From Aequorivita capsosiphonis DSM 23843 (GTDB taxonomy: Bacteria > Bacteroidota > Bacteroidia > Flavobacteriales > Flavobacteriaceae): a DNA stretch of 64,000 bases. Under the pieces are notes generated by a model. The model was given only the letters and a program-made list of their open reading frames with translations, did not search any database and was not told where the DNA came from. The stretch spans positions 1-64,000 of the forward strand of contig NZ_AUBG01000012.1 in the NCBI RefSeq assembly GCF_000429125.1. The letters are read 5' to 3'. Shown here one piece after another: positions 26,226 to 34,100 of the stretch. A program made the translations under genes and the position numbers. The stretch's first letter is position 1; every line of letters begins with the position of its first letter.

Positions 26226-26780
26226 TTAGATCCAAACTGTTTTTTCTTCGATGGTGGATTTTCTAATTCCTTCTGGAAGTTCACCGTCATATTTTCCCAT
26301 AAAGAAAAAGCCCAAACATTTTTCTCCTTCTTCCATCGGCACTAGTTCATTTAGGTAATTCATGGTGCCCGGAGTTCCCCAAAAAGCACCAATTCCGAGA
26401 TCGTGTGCGGTTAGCCACATATTTTGTACGGCCATAGCTGTGGCTGCAACTTCTTCCCATTCCGGAAGGCTTCCCTTTGGTTCGCGTTGCATACAGATTG
26501 CGATTACGCAGCCAGATTTTGTGGGATTATCATAAAACTTCTTATAGGTAACGTCTTTAAAGTTGGCTGTAGTTTCCTTATATTTTTCGGCATTCCACGT
26601 TCCTAACTTTTCCTGAGCTTCCCCGTGGAAAACCTTAAAACGCCATGGCTCTGTCCGCTTGTGCGTTGGCGCCCAATTTGCAGCTTTTAAAATGGTTTCG
26701 ACCTCTGCTTTACTTATTGGCTGGTCGTTATATTGCGCAGGAAATACTGCTCTTCTACTTTGTATTGTTTCTTGAATCAT
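26226..26780 (-). CDS. Nitroreductase family protein, YdjA-like
   Basis: This 184-residue FMN-dependent oxidoreductase is probably a cytosolic dimer. It shows the family's phosphate-binding start QSRRAVFP, ANWAPTHKRTEPWRFKVF at about 33-50, the central AVQNMWLTAHDLGIGAFWGTP, and FFFMGKYDG near the end. The short length fits the YdjA subgroup rather than the longer NfsB type. The substrate is unknown. No partner gene is evident. Confidence 0.85.
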   Translation of the reverse strand: MIQETIQSRRAVFPAQYNDQPISKAEVETILKAANWAPTHKRTEPWRFKVFHGEAQEKLGTWNAEKYKETTANFKDVTYKKFYDNPTKSGCVIAICMQREPKGSLPEWEEVAATAMAVQNMWLTAHDLGIGAFWGTPGTMNYLNELVPMEEGEKCLGFFFMGKYDGELPEGIRKSTIEEKTVWI

Positions 26781-26899
26781 TGAATCTATGGGTTAGTGTT
26801 TCGAATTTTGAAATGTGAATTTATAATTATAATAGTCAAAAAAGAATCTGCTTGTAAAGCTAGGGCTTAACAGACAGATTATAATAATCTAAAACATAA

Positions 26900-26924
26900 A
26901 AAATCCCGCATTGAGCGGGATTTT
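26900..26924. terminator. Terminator hairpin between csbD and nitroreductase
   Basis: A 10-bp stem (AAAATCCCGC/GCGGGATTTT) surrounds a 5-nt loop, with an A-rich run on one side and T-rich on the other. It lies 22 bp past the stop of the minus-strand csbD gene and can act in either direction. Confidence 0.75.
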
Positions 26925-26946
26925 AATTTTAATAATCTGATTAAAT

Positions 26947-27147
26947 TTAATCAAACTTCATATTGTCAAAAAACTTATTGACGTTTTCTTTTGTTTCACC
27001 AGTCTTTTTTTGGATTCGACCTTTCAATTCGTCTTCTTTACCTTCTTCATAATCTAAATCATCATCCGTAAGGTCGCCCCATTGTTGTTTGGCTTTTCCT
27101 TTGGCAATATTCCAATTACCTTTTACTTTGTCTGAAAATGCACTCAT
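26947..27147 (-). CDS. CsbD-family stress protein
   Basis: This 66-residue hydrophilic protein fits the CsbD family (PF05532): [48 protein letters not shown] is the typical core. Family members accumulate under general stress and their mechanism is unknown. It is monocistronic with its own terminator. A near-consensus -7 box (TATCTTTA on the minus strand, 27194-27201) lies upstream. Confidence 0.9.
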   Translation of the reverse strand: MSAFSDKVKGNWNIAKGKAKQQWGDLTDDDLDYEEGKEDELKGRIQKKTGETKENVNKFFDNMKFD

Positions 27148-27201
27148 AATTTGTTTTTCTTTAGTGGTTAATATTCAATTTTTTTTTCTTTTATAAAGAT
27201 A

Positions 27202-27739
27202 GTAGAATAGCCTTTTGTAAAAGTGAAAATTGGGTTAATCTGTTGTTAATTGATGGTTAAAGGCTAGATTAACAACCTCAATTACTGCAGAAAACTTAAA
27301 ATTTTGGGGATATCAAGATTGTCTGCTCGGGTTTGGCTCGACTCCTTGTTCGCCAAAAGTTATGTGTGAATTAAAATACCAAAGCTATCCTAAAAAAAAC
27401 GGCTCCGCTCCAAGTCGGCTGCAGGATTTATTCATGGCTGCTTTATAAATGCACCATAACATCCAAGCTTTCAAAAAACCAGACATCTACCCTAATGATG
27501 GCAACCAGAAATCCCGCAAATATGATATAGCTGGTTAGAAACTACTGCATTTTACTGATTTCTAATAAACCTTTTGTTTCGCCTAAAGCTATAGATTAAG
27601 CCTTCCAACTAACTTAATATAAGAATAAGAAGATTTTTAGAATACTGTTTAGCTATTAATCTCGAAGGATATATAGATCACTCTATATATAGGTGTTGCT
27701 ATTTAAAGCCACCTCATAAGAATCCTTCCGTAAGGGCTT
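27202..27739. other. Long leader region before the pilin operon
   Basis: I see no gene. It contains the hairpin ATATATAG/CTATATAT (27669-27690) and otherwise A/T-rich DNA. The region separates the minus-strand csbD gene from the plus-strand pilin operon and could hold regulatory sites. Confidence 0.4.
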
Positions 27740-27812
27740 TGTAGTTGTTTTACTACACACACTTACAACTTCTACTACAAAATAAACTGCAAGTGCGTTC
27801 TATCTTTGTAGT
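27740..27812 (+). promoter_or_regulatory. Pilin promoter with inverted TGTAGT/ACTACA sites
   Basis: The -7 box TATCTTTG is at 27801-27808, 63 bp before the pilin ATG. A dyad TGTAGT-n6-ACTACA lies at 27740-27757. A second inverted pair, ACTACAAA (27774-27781) and TTTGTAGT (27805-27812), brackets the promoter and overlaps the -7 box. The block is duplicated upstream of the third pilin (29712-29784), so the dyads may be operators. Confidence 0.55.
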
Positions 27813-27871
27813 GTCAAAACAAAGTAAAAGACAAAATCAAATAATAATAATAAATCGTAAATCCCTAAATT

Positions 27872-28408
27872 ATGAAAAAACAACTTATCATCGCAACCTT
27901 AGCTCTTGGAGCAATTGTATTTGGAACTAACAATGTACAAGCGCAAACCGCTACAACTGCAGTAAACATTATTTTGAGTGATGTAATCTCAATTGATGCT
28001 GGAAGTGTTGCCAATGGAGGCTCCGTTGCTTTTAATTATGTTACAGCAGAGGACTATAACACAGATACAACTGTTAACGTTCCTACTAGTTTAAAAGTTA
28101 CTTCTACAAAAAACTTTGATGTAAAGGTAAAGGCAGATGGCGCAAACTTTACGGATGGCACAAACAACATTCCTGTGAACGTATTAACTATTAAAGCCGC
28201 AACTGGTGGAACTATGGCAGGAACACAAAACAACGTTGTATTATCAACAACTGATCAAATACTTATCGGAAATGCTCCTCTTGGTAGTGCTTTAACACTA
28301 GATTTGGATTACGAAATTCCTGCAGCCAAATCATCTTCCGCTGATATCTTAGGAAAACCAGTTGGCACTTATACTCAAAATGTAACTTATACTGCTACCG
28401 CTCTATAA
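27872..28408 (+). CDS. Pilin-like secreted protein 1
   Basis: This 178-residue protein has the signal peptide MKKQLIIATLALGAIVFGTN ending VQA, and the mature chain starts near Gln25. It has no cysteine and is predicted all-beta. The first strand (ATTAVNIILSDVISIDAGS) has hydrophobic residues like a donor strand, and the C-terminus PVGTYTQNVTYTATAL has the G-x-Y-x3-V pattern of chaperone-usher pilins. The arrangement of blocks resembles CfaB-type alternate pilins, though I claim no database match. It is one of three paralogues upstream of chaperone-like and usher-like genes. Confidence 0.6.
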   Translation: MKKQLIIATLALGAIVFGTNNVQAQTATTAVNIILSDVISIDAGSVANGGSVAFNYVTAEDYNTDTTVNVPTSLKVTSTKNFDVKVKADGANFTDGTNNIPVNVLTIKAATGGTMAGTQNNVVLSTTDQILIGNAPLGSALTLDLDYEIPAAKSSSADILGKPVGTYTQNVTYTATAL

Positions 28409-28436
28409 GTCAAAAAATATTTAACGCAGAGTTTAG

Positions 28437-28475
28437 GGATTCCCTTGATTGCAGTTGCTGTAATCTTGGGAATCC
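28437..28475 (+). terminator. Hairpin after pilin 1
   Basis: GGATTCCC/GGGAATCC with an inner GATTGCAG/CTGTAATC stem is followed by TTTTAG, 28 bp past the pilin stop. The hairpin after pilin 3 is related. It should end or reduce transcription into pilin 2. Confidence 0.7.
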
Positions 28476-28824
28476 TTTTAGTTTGAGGCTAATTTACAAG
28501 CGATTATCTTTTTTGACAATGGATCACAGACTGAACTTGACGGAACGACACAGCTTTAAATCTCTTAGTCCTAGTAGCTTTTTGGGTTCCTTTTCAAAAT
28601 ACGTCTCAGCACTATCCATATATGTTATTTATAAAAGTGCGAAATCGGCAATTTTTCCTAATGTTCCATTGTGTATTTTGAATAAAAGAAAAAAAATCGC
28701 CTTAAATTAATGAATACATTAAAAAAATCGACGAAGTGAAATAAAATCGGATTAACGGTAATAAAATTTGTTAATACTAGTTCTTTGGCCTACCTTCGGG
28801 TTTTATTTTTAACCCCAGATCGAA
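28476..28824. other. Spacer between pilins 1 and 2
   Basis: Open frames here are short and do not look like a conserved protein. A weak promoter for pilin 2 may lie at the 3' end: TTG at 28768-28770 and TACCTTCG at 28791-28798, 20 bp apart. Confidence 0.35.
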
Positions 28825-29388
28825 ATGAACACCTACCTACTTTTTCACTACTTTAGGAGAATAGCTATTCTCATAGCTTTTACTGTAAGTCTTGTACTAT
28901 TTGGAACCAATACCATATGGGCCCAGAATGCAACTACAACTATAAACCTCGTATTGGCAGATGTAATTTCAATAGATCCAGGAAGTGCAGCAAATAATGG
29001 AAGTGTAGATTTTCATTATGAAAATGTAAACGATTACAATTCCGAGAAAACAACCACTATTCCCAACAGTCTTATTATAACTTTTAGCAAACCCTTCGAC
29101 TTAAAGGTTAAAGCCAATGGTGAAAACTTTGAAAATGGATCCAATAGTATTCCGGTGGATGTATTGACCATTAAACGCAACGAAAGTTCACAAATAACAG
29201 GAACCTCCTCTCCTATTATTCTGTCCACTCAAGATCAGGTTTTGATTAGCGGCGCAGACAGGGGAAGTAAATTAAACCTCGACTTAGATTATATAATTCC
29301 CCAAGCCCGATCCTCTTCTGTGGATATCCTCGGTAAACCCGCTGGTCACTACTCACAAAAGATAACCTATACTGCTACTGCGCTATAG
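28825..29388 (+). CDS. Pilin-like secreted protein 2
   Basis: This 187-residue paralogue of the flanking pilins has a diverged, longer signal segment (MNTYLLFHYFRRIAILIAFT... TIWAQ). The mature part keeps every block: ATTTINLVLADVISIDPGSA, NSIPVDVLTIKRN, LNLDLDYIIPQARSSSVDILGKPAGHYSQ and the terminal TYTATAL. It is the most diverged copy and lacks the duplicated promoter seen before copies 1 and 3, so it may be a minor subunit or be controlled differently. It has its own terminator. Confidence 0.6.
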   Translation: MNTYLLFHYFRRIAILIAFTVSLVLFGTNTIWAQNATTTINLVLADVISIDPGSAANNGSVDFHYENVNDYNSEKTTTIPNSLIITFSKPFDLKVKANGENFENGSNSIPVDVLTIKRNESSQITGTSSPIILSTQDQVLISGADRGSKLNLDLDYIIPQARSSSVDILGKPAGHYSQKITYTATAL

Positions 29389-29410
29389 TTTGACCAGCAC
29401 GAATTAGCTT

Positions 29411-29447
29411 TCCCCTTCCATTAGCCATCATGACTAATAGAAGGGGA
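29411..29447 (+). terminator. Terminator after pilin 2
   Basis: A 14-bp stem with one mismatch (TCCCCTTCCATTAG paired with CTAATAGAAGGGGA) is followed directly by a run of T's. It lies 22 bp past the stop of pilin 2. Confidence 0.8.
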
Positions 29448-29478
29448 TTTTTTTATGCTGGTACAGTTCTTCAGCTTT

Positions 29479-29721
29479 TCACCACGAATTCACAAATGTA
29501 TTATTTTGAAATACCAAGTTTCCATGACGATTACCCACACCAAAGAAATACCAGCTACCTCCGCAACCTAAATCGCTTCTTACACAATTTTTGATATATT
29601 TATAGCATCCTCCCTTTCTTCCTTCAGCTTTAATACAATGCCTAATTAATAATCTCAAGACATGAAATTCGTCCTTTGAACAATTAGCGCATTCGTGGCA
29701 ATCTTCCCTCCTGTAGATATT
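29479..29721 (-). pseudogene. Cys-rich ORF fragment, N-terminus missing
   Basis: An open frame of 80 codons on the minus strand ends at TGA 29479-29481. It reads protein-like with seven cysteines: DCHECANC, then RLLIRHCIKAEGRKGGC, YIKNC, RSDLGCGGSWYFFGVG, ending NNTFVNSW. It has no ATG. Upstream it runs straight into the duplicated pilin promoter block, where a TAA (29722-29724) closes it. The likely explanation is an older gene whose front was lost when the promoter-pilin segment duplicated here. I recognise no family. Confidence 0.4.
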
Positions 29722-29784
29722 TTACTACACACACTTACAACTTCTACTACAAAATAAACTTCAAGTGCGTTCTATCTTTGTAGT
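29712..29784 (+). promoter_or_regulatory. Duplicated pilin promoter
   Basis: This nearly repeats 27740-27812: the dyad TGTAGA-n6-ACTACA at 29712-29729 and the -7 box TATCTTTG at 29773-29780, 64 bp before the third pilin's ATG. Conservation stops just upstream of the dyad, which marks the duplication edge. Confidence 0.55.
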
Positions 29785-29844
29785 GTCAAAACAAAGTAAA
29801 GGACAAAATCAAAAATTAATAATAAATCCCTAAATCCCTAAATT

Positions 29845-30387
29845 ATGAAAAAACAACTTATCATCGCAACCTTAGCTCTTGGAGCAATTGTATTTGGAAC
29901 TAACAATGTTCAGGCTCAAAACCACACTGCCACAACAGCAGTAAATATTATCTTGAGTGATGTAATTTCAATCGATGCAGGAAGTGTTGCGAATGGTGGT
30001 GCTGTAGATTTCAACTATGTAACTGCTGAAGATTACAACTCTACAAAAACAGCAACTGTTGCAAATAGTTTGATCGTTACCTCAACCAAAAACTTTGACG
30101 TAAAAGTAAAAGCAGATGGCGCAAACTTTATAAATGGATCAAACAACATTCCAGTAGATGTTTTAACTATCAAAGCCGCAACGGGTGGATCAATGGCAGG
30201 TACTCAAAACACAATTGTACTATCGACAGCTGACCAAGTACTTATTGGAAATGCGCCTCTTGGAAGTGCTTTAACGCTTGACTTGGATTACGAAATTCCT
30301 GCAGCCAAATCATCTTCCGCTGATATCTTAGGAAAACCAGCTGGCACTTATACTCAAAATGTAACTTATACCGCTACGGCTCTATAA
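29845..30387 (+). CDS. Pilin-like secreted protein 3
   Basis: This 180-residue close paralogue of pilin 1 has an identical signal peptide. The mature N-terminus is QNHTATTAVNIILSDVIS, two residues longer, and most substitutions lie in the middle (for example SVAFNY to AVDFNY). The C-terminal ILGKPAGTYTQNVTYTATAL region is nearly invariant. Promoter, leader and first codons are duplicated from pilin 1. It lies directly before the chaperone-like gene, the position of a major pilin in CFA/I-type operons, with a hairpin between. Confidence 0.6.
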   Translation: MKKQLIIATLALGAIVFGTNNVQAQNHTATTAVNIILSDVISIDAGSVANGGAVDFNYVTAEDYNSTKTATVANSLIVTSTKNFDVKVKADGANFINGSNNIPVDVLTIKAATGGSMAGTQNTIVLSTADQVLIGNAPLGSALTLDLDYEIPAAKSSSADILGKPAGTYTQNVTYTATAL

Positions 30388-30404
30388 CTTCGGTTTTAAC
30401 TCAT

Positions 30405-30449
30405 AAAGATTCCCTAGATTACATTTTTAACGTAATTTTGGGAATCTTT
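30405..30449 (+). terminator. Attenuator-like hairpin before the chaperone gene
   Basis: AAAGATTCCC (30405-30414) pairs with GGGAATCTTT (30440-30449), followed by more T's, 18 bp after the pilin stop and 26 bp before the next ATG. Partial read-through would give much pilin and little assembly machinery. Confidence 0.7.
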
Positions 30450-30474
30450 TTTAATTCAAATCCCCAAAGTTCCA

Positions 30475-31281
30475 ATGCGTACCTACCTGCAGTTTTCAAT
30501 TCTTCTATTGCTTATACTTACTTGTGGTTCTTCAGCCATAGCTCAAGGAATCTCTATGTCGCCCACGCGATTGTTCTTTACCGGAAGTCCGGGCGAAACG
30601 GTTAGTTTGCCTGTAATTCTAAGCAACAGTTCCGATATCGATTATGTTTTTAACGTCAACACAAAAGATTGGAAAAGAGAAGAAGATGGCAACAAAGTAT
30701 ATTTTGACCCTAACACCTTGGAAAATTCAAATTCTTCTTGGGTTTCAACGATTGAATCTTCCGTCAATCTTCCAGCTAAAAATGACAAGGAGATTATGGT
30801 TACTATGAAGATTCCTGCAAACGCATCTACTTCGGAAGTGACTAACGCTATGTTGTTTTTCACACAGATAGGCAAGCAAAAGGATATTGCAGATCAACAA
30901 AAAGGGATTGGAATCATCACTTTGTTTGAATTTGGTCTGCACGTTTATTATACTCCTTTGGACAATACTAATCTAAGTTTAGACATTGTTAGTATTAAGA
31001 ACATCACTGCTGAAACCGCTGCAGCTCCCAAAGTTGCCGTTGGAATAGAAAACGATGGCAATTTGGTAAACGATGCCACGGTAGAGTTGGAACTTACAAA
31101 TACAAGCACAGGTGAAGAACTTAAATTGAACCCTATCAACATTTCCATGCTTCCCGGAACCAAACAAGTTGTAAACTTTCAACTTCCCGAAGGGCTTTCT
31201 GGATCTTACCTAGGAGTTTCTATCATAAAAATGGCGGGAACCAACGATTTAAGAGTCGGCGAAAAAACTTTTGAGTTTTAA
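30475..31281 (+). CDS. PapD-like periplasmic chaperone (candidate)
   Basis: This 268-residue protein has a signal peptide (MRTYLQFSILLLLILTCGSS, ending AIAQ). The mature start GISMSPTRLFFTGSPGETVSLPVILSN resembles pilus chaperones, including the early Arg, and the Ig-like domain 1 ends near 145. A second beta domain (about 150-265) includes PKVAVGIENDGNLVNDATVELEL. In pilus systems such a protein folds and caps subunits in the periplasm. The DUF916/WxL-type Ig fold is an alternative reading. It sits between pilin 3 and the barrel protein. Confidence 0.55.
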   Translation: MRTYLQFSILLLLILTCGSSAIAQGISMSPTRLFFTGSPGETVSLPVILSNSSDIDYVFNVNTKDWKREEDGNKVYFDPNTLENSNSSWVSTIESSVNLPAKNDKEIMVTMKIPANASTSEVTNAMLFFTQIGKQKDIADQQKGIGIITLFEFGLHVYYTPLDNTNLSLDIVSIKNITAETAAAPKVAVGIENDGNLVNDATVELELTNTSTGEELKLNPINISMLPGTKQVVNFQLPEGLSGSYLGVSIIKMAGTNDLRVGEKTFEF

Positions 31282-31289
31282 AAATTAAA

Positions 31290-34088
31290 TTGAAATCCCC
31301 TAATCGCATACCGTACCCTAACCTAAAAAACACAGTTCCAATTTTGGCACTCGTGCTTTTTGGCCTTTTCAATGCATATGCCCAAAACGAAAATCAACTG
31401 GGTTTTTATTTTGAAAAGGATACGCTTTCTGTAGAACAGGGACAAAGTTTTATCAATTTTCTTGTTTTAAAGAATTTAAGTGAAAGCGAGATTATTGTTG
31501 AAAACATCGCACCTCAAGAGAAATACCCAGGACTTCTTTTATCTTCACAATCCACCTATACCCTAGCAAAAGACGAAAAAAAACGCTTGCCTATAAAGTT
31601 TTTAGTGAATACGGATTTTATGAAAATGAAATCGCAAGAAATCAGCTACCAGCTATCATACCTTATTCAAGGAGAAAAGAAAAGCTTGGAAGCTTCGTTT
31701 TTTGTTGACAGAAATGAAGAAAAACACATTGCCCTATATTCCTTTTCGCGCGAAACCTATATCAATCCTGCGCAAGCTGAATCTACTATTTCTTTGTTTG
31801 TTGAGAACAGAGGCTACTCCCAACGTTCCATCAAGCTCACATTTCAAACCGTACCTGATGGCTTGGAGGTAAAGCCAAAAGAAATTACTCTTTCCTTGGA
31901 AGGACAAGAAAAAAGATTGGTCGAGTTTCGGGTTTCACTTCGGCATCAAGGAGATTTTTACCCAGATTATAATATCAGTGTAAGAGCAACCGATTTAATA
32001 AATAACGAACAAGTAGGGAACACCAATTTAAAGCTAATCATCTTGTCTAATAACCGGCAGGTAATGCGCGGCCCCGGTCTTGAAATGGGTAAAAATTTTG
32101 TAGAAGTTGGCTATAATGAACAGAGCAGTGGTTTCAATTATCTGCAATTAAAGGGTAATACCGAGTTTTTAATTGGAAAGGATATGCAAGGAAGGTTTAA
32201 TCTTGCTACCGATTACTATTTTTCCGAAAACCAGTATAATTTATACGACACTTGGTTTGAATTGGAAAGAAAAAATTCCCTACTCCGCCTAGGGAATGTT
32301 TACGCAAACGATTACGATTATTCTGTATCGGGAAGAGGAGGATTGATAAAGACCAAAATTGGCGAAAACAAAGCTGTAGAGGTTTTCGCTTTAGACAATA
32401 ACTACAATCTCTACGGGACCTATTTTCCGGAGAATAAAGGATCCAAAATAGCAGGAGCAAAATTCAGCTTTGGAGAGACCAATGAGTTCAACGGAAAGCT
32501 TTCCTATATTTTTGACCACAATCCGCGTTTGGAGACCGACACTCAAGTGGCAAATTTTGTTTCTTCCTTTGTGGGAGGTGCTATACATAATTTTAGGGTA
32601 GAAGCCGGTGCTAGCCACGAGAAAGGAAGCGTAAACGACGATCAGAATACAGGTATCTCGGCAGGATTAAATTACGAAACTAGATTTGGGAAATGGGAAT
32701 TTCAATCCCTAAACGATATAGCGAGTAAAAGCTATGCAGGACTAAATCGCGGCTCTTTTAACTTTAATCAAAATATAGGTTATAAAATCTCTAAATTCGG
32801 AAGATTATTTTTGCAATACCAGAACTCCCAAGTACAACCTGAATATTTAAGCCTGCAACAAACCGGTGATTATGGCGGTCAGGATTATTATCCATATTAC
32901 TTTTACAGCACGCAATCGTTAAAGACGGGAACACAGTTTTCGCTTGCAAAATGGAGTTTTACACTTTCTCCACAAATTGAAAGACAGAAAAGTATAAATA
33001 CTTCTTTTGCACAGGAATTACTTTCGTACCGCTTTCGCACCAATATAGGAACCTCCTTTAATGGTCACGGCCTTGATATTTCCGCAGAATACTCATATTC
33101 TAGACCTTCAAATCTGCTCTGGTTTCACAGTCTAAAAACCACTTTATCTTATCGTTATTTGGGTTTTTCCCTAAATGCTTCTGCCCAGATCAATCCCAAT
33201 GACGTGATTGATCTCAATTATTACAATATGGAAGCCAAGAATTTTTTCAATTATAATGCCTATGCCTCCTATAACTTCCAAACCATTAACAACATACTTA
33301 CAGGAGCAATTTCAGCAGGAATTAATTATTCTGAACTATATAGTAATACTAACAAAACACTAAATGGTAATATAGAATACAAATTCTCCCAAAGCTGGGC
33401 TGCTACGGGCTATGGGAATTATTCCGAATATAATTCAACGATGAATTTTGGCTTTTCAGGAAGCAATTATCAGTTTAAGGTCGGGATTAAAAAATACTTT
33501 ATAAAAGCAACAGCTGCAGGGAATCATAAAGTTAGTTTACAATTATATCACGACAAAAATTTCAACGGGGTTTATGATTCCGATGAAGTTGTCATTGCTG
33601 ATGAAACGGTAAAACTGAACGACTTTGTTGCTATTACAGACAAGAACGGTAAAGTTCGCTTTTCAAATGTTCCCGATGGAACCTATACCATAAAAATTAA
33701 CGAAACTGCCGGCTTGCGGATGATTACAGATGCAAGCATTATTGTAAACCAAAATAAAACCTTAAAAATTGGCTTGGTGAAAAAGAATATGGTAATCGGA
33801 AAATTAGTAGAAATAAAGCAAGCCTATGATAAGTTAGACACGTATGTACGCGGCGTAGTGATATATGCGAAAGACAATGAAGGTACTATAAGTAGTACCG
33901 TGGTAGACCAAAACAATGAATTTGAGTTTTTCTTAGGCAATGGCACGTACGATATCTATATTGAAAACAGCAAATATGAATACATTAATCCTTCCCAAAA
34001 AATTGTGGTAGAAAGTGCGGATTATGCGCGCCCTTTGATTTTTAAATACAGAAAAAAGGATACTGAAATTAAGGTGAAGAAATTTTAA
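31290..34088 (+). CDS. Usher-like outer-membrane beta-barrel protein (candidate)
   Basis: This 932-residue protein starts at TTG 31290; no in-frame ATG occurs before about residue 110, and the TTG restores a full signal peptide (ILALVLFGLFNAYAQ). Residues 30-255 hold two Ig-like domains. About 260-745 is a long run of amphipathic, aromatic-rich strands typical of a large outer-membrane barrel. The C-terminus has small beta domains, one with HDKNFNGVYDSDEVV and NVPDGTYTIKI as in carboxypeptidase-regulatory or SdrD-B folds. Size and position match an usher secreting subunits, but I do not see a classic usher signature. Confidence 0.5.
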   Translation: MKSPNRIPYPNLKNTVPILALVLFGLFNAYAQNENQLGFYFEKDTLSVEQGQSFINFLVLKNLSESEIIVENIAPQEKYPGLLLSSQSTYTLAKDEKKRLPIKFLVNTDFMKMKSQEISYQLSYLIQGEKKSLEASFFVDRNEEKHIALYSFSRETYINPAQAESTISLFVENRGYSQRSIKLTFQTVPDGLEVKPKEITLSLEGQEKRLVEFRVSLRHQGDFYPDYNISVRATDLINNEQVGNTNLKLIILSNNRQVMRGPGLEMGKNFVEVGYNEQSSGFNYLQLKGNTEFLIGKDMQGRFNLATDYYFSENQYNLYDTWFELERKNSLLRLGNVYANDYDYSVSGRGGLIKTKIGENKAVEVFALDNNYNLYGTYFPENKGSKIAGAKFSFGETNEFNGKLSYIFDHNPRLETDTQVANFVSSFVGGAIHNFRVEAGASHEKGSVNDDQNTGISAGLNYETRFGKWEFQSLNDIASKSYAGLNRGSFNFNQNIGYKISKFGRLFLQYQNSQVQPEYLSLQQTGDYGGQDYYPYYFYSTQSLKTGTQFSLAKWSFTLSPQIERQKSINTSFAQELLSYRFRTNIGTSFNGHGLDISAEYSYSRPSNLLWFHSLKTTLSYRYLGFSLNASAQINPNDVIDLNYYNMEAKNFFNYNAYASYNFQTINNILTGAISAGINYSELYSNTNKTLNGNIEYKFSQSWAATGYGNYSEYNSTMNFGFSGSNYQFKVGIKKYFIKATAAGNHKVSLQLYHDKNFNGVYDSDEVVIADETVKLNDFVAITDKNGKVRFSNVPDGTYTIKINETAGLRMITDASIIVNQNKTLKIGLVKKNMVIGKLVEIKQAYDKLDTYVRGVVIYAKDNEGTISSTVVDQNNEFEFFLGNGTYDIYIENSKYEYINPSQKIVVESADYARPLIFKYRKKDTEIKVKKF

Positions 34089-34100
34089 TAAAGCAAGAAT

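Noticed and set aside
28483-28710. Open frame between pilins 1 and 2
   Set aside because: Composition is not protein-like, there is no homologous block in the paralogous interval, and it overlaps the terminator flank.
30475-31281. The chaperone-like protein as a WxL/DUF916 cell-wall protein
   Set aside because: Not excluded, but that family belongs to Gram-positives, and the pilin, barrel and adhesin neighbours favour a pilus chaperone.
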